Source: Arthrobacter sp. FW306-07-I
GTDB taxonomy: Bacteria > Actinomycetota > Actinomycetes > Actinomycetales > Micrococcaceae
Assembly: GCF_021800405.1 (NCBI RefSeq)
Contig: NZ_CP084550.1
Span: 2,418,001-2,482,000 of the forward strand
Direction: 5' to 3'
DNA: 64,000 nt
In this document: piece after piece, positions 62,863 through 64,000 of the stretch
Position numbering within the stretch: position 1 is the first letter of the stretch
Layout of the letters: every line of letters starts with the position of its first letter
Notes under the pieces: generated by a model
Told to the model about the DNA's origin: nothing
Seen by the model: the letters and a program-made list of their open reading frames with translations, nothing else
The model's database searches: none
Translations under genes and position numbers: made by a program

Positions 62863-63525
62863 TTACTGTTTTTCCCATTTGCCGCAGCGGGTTGAGTTGA
62901 AGTCTTGCCCTGCTGACAGGGTGACAACCGGTCGGCCGCCGCCGGGGATGTCGTTTTCGATGATGTCGCTGCCGTTGCTGCCGCTGCGGTAGATCCCCCA
63001 GTAGCAGGTGGATCCCACGGCAGCCGCGGCCCGGTAGGTGCCGGGTTCGATGTCCGTGCCCACAGTCCACGTGCCGTCGCCCACGGTGCGCGCCGCCTTC
63101 GCCTTCTCGGCTCCGGTCACGGCGTCCTCGCGGGCCTTGACCGCTGCCTCAGCCGTCTTCACGGCAGCGTCGGCCTTGCCGACTTCGGCCTCCCTGGCCG
63201 CAACCTTGGACTCGCGGGACGCCATTCCGTTCTCAAGCGAGTCGTACTTGCCTTTCAGCGAGGCGTAGCTGGAAAGCGCCGCATCCCGTTCGGTCTCGAC
63301 GGTGGACTTCTCGCTGGCAAGGGACTTGTACGCGGTGCTTTCCTTGGGATCCGGCAACACCGTTCCAAGAGCCGTTCCGCCGGCTAACAGCACGACGGCG
63401 GCCGCCGCCAGAAGGACAGGCTTCTTCCGGCCCCGCCTGATCACCTCGGCAGGCTCGTCCTGCCCGGCTACATCCACCTGCTCGGTTTCGGGGATCTCCC
63501 CCGGGCCGATGTCGTTGTTCAACAC
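62863..63525 (-). CDS. Membrane-anchored coiled-coil protein
   Basis: A 220-residue protein: acidic N-terminus, basic RRGRKKP before a membrane helix (about 37-56), an extracytoplasmic coiled coil (about 65-145, with SRESKVAAREAEVGKADAAV), and a C-terminal beta-rich domain (DGTWTVGTDIEPGTYRA, CYWGIYRSG, two Cys). The C-terminal unit is common in secreted actinobacterial proteins. GTG 63525 is the start. It is probably in an operon with the DUF4352 gene. Confidence 0.78.
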   Translation of the reverse strand: MLNNDIGPGEIPETEQVDVAGQDEPAEVIRRGRKKPVLLAAAAVVLLAGGTALGTVLPDPKESTAYKSLASEKSTVETERDAALSSYASLKGKYDSLENGMASRESKVAAREAEVGKADAAVKTAEAAVKAREDAVTGAEKAKAARTVGDGTWTVGTDIEPGTYRAAAAVGSTCYWGIYRSGSNGSDIIENDIPGGGRPVVTLSAGQDFNSTRCGKWEKQ

Positions 63526-63675
63526 TCAGTTCGCCCCATTTCGTCAGTCGTGCAGGTCGGCGGCGGGATACCTCCCCCCAATGTGCGGTTTCCCGCCACC
63601 GCCACAGCCCCGGAGAATCACCTCTTGGCTGCAGAAACAAGCTATGGCTGTGTAGGCAAATTCAGACGCTGACTA

Positions 63676-63697
63676 GCTGATAACGGGGGTTATCAGC
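63676..63697. promoter_or_regulatory. Perfect 9-bp inverted repeat upstream of the last gene
   Basis: GCTGATAAC (63676-63684), GGGG, GTTATCAGC (63689-63697). It lies 64 nt before the start at 63762 and is a good operator candidate. Confidence 0.6.
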
Positions 63698-63761
63698 AAG
63701 AGTCTGGCGATGTCAGGGCATCAGGTTACGCTGTGGGAACATTCAACGAAGGGGGACGGCA

Positions 63762-64000
63762 ATGGTCACAGCAGCGCACTCACTGCGCATGACACTGACG
63801 GACGTGGCATCCGTCTCGCAGGTTCAGCGTCCCGTCGTCTCCATGTGGCGGAAGCGCAGCAGCGCGAGTTCACTCCCGTTCCCCGCGCCGGTGGAAACTG
63901 TAAACGGCGTCGAACTTTTCGACGCCGACCAAGTGACCGCATGGCTGCAAGCAACCGGCCGGGGCAACAATCCTGAGGCAAAGGACGACGTCGCGGTATA
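63762..64000 (+). CDS. N-terminal part of a gene with a DNA-binding-like module (partial)
   Basis: The frame opens with ATG 63762 after GGGGGA and runs to the window edge (79 codons). MTLTDVASVSQVQRPVVSMW is a helix-turn-helix-like start, followed by a Pro-Phe-Pro segment and GVELFDADQVTAWLQATGRG, like the first domain of MerR/excisionase-type or of large N6-methylase-type proteins in actinobacteria. The rest is outside the window, so function cannot be assigned. Confidence 0.7.
   Translation, partial: MVTAAHSLRMTLTDVASVSQVQRPVVSMWRKRSSASSLPFPAPVETVNGVELFDADQVTAWLQATGRGNNPEAKDDVAV

Overview
The window is about 64 kb of high-GC actinobacterial chromosome. Codon use, protein style and gene families (SelO, ribonuclease Z, six universal stress proteins, a DevS/DosS-like kinase, DUF222/13E12 HNH protein, a c-di-AMP riboswitch in front of a LysM-NlpC/P60 hydrolase) point to Micrococcaceae of the Arthrobacter/Pseudarthrobacter type. 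No rRNA, tRNA or CRISPR array was seen.

Layout. 1-6.4 kb: a truncated DksA/TraR gene, a cell-wall hydrolase under a ydaO-type (c-di-AMP) riboswitch, a DinB-rnz-selO operon, an acidic protein, and an AI-2E-family transporter with an in-frame amber stop. 6.4-37.9 kb: a hypoxia/dormancy-style stress island. It holds a DevR/DosR-like regulator and a DevS/DosS-like two-GAF histidine kinase in convergent orientation, six UspA-family proteins, four P-type ATPases (one frameshifted), Hsp20, PEP synthase, hemerythrin, a pyridoxamine-oxidase-like protein, and small membrane and DUF proteins. Eleven copies of an imperfect 14-bp palindrome close to the mycobacterial DosR box precede these genes, four of them 35-36 nt from the start codon. 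I infer that this is one regulon controlled by the local two-component system. 38-50.9 kb: ordinary accessory genes, namely an EVE-like/HNH nuclease, alpha/beta hydrolases, NERD protein, GNAT, DUF3090, AAA+ ATPase, PspA, LLM oxidoreductase and a 13E12-type HNH protein. 50.9-54.3 kb: gene-poor DNA with iterated TTGGCG motifs at both ends, in opposite orientation, around a TM2 protein, a PH-like protein, a proline-rich membrane protein and a decayed inositol-monophosphatase fragment.

54.3-64 kb: an Mrr-type restriction endonuclease, then a 4383-bp IS21-family transposon (55682-60064). Besides istA/istB it carries a PadR regulator and an APC permease as cargo. Its boundaries are fixed to the base by terminal inverted repeats, a 6-bp target duplication (TTCGTC), and a host gene that rejoins in frame to 252 codons when the element and one target copy are removed. 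Then follow an EcsC-family protein, two small envelope proteins, and the first 79 codons of a gene that begins with a DNA-binding-like module.

How the parts fit: the kinase keeps the heme-binding histidine and distal tyrosine of DosS, so it probably senses oxygen, NO or redox state. The regulator keeps the phosphorylated Asp and the recognition helix of DosR. Usp proteins, Hsp20, PEP synthase, cation pumps and hemerythrin are a plausible output for survival under low oxygen. The best candidates for something undescribed are the cargo-carrying IS21 element, the compact DosR-like regulon, and the inverted TTGGCG arrays.
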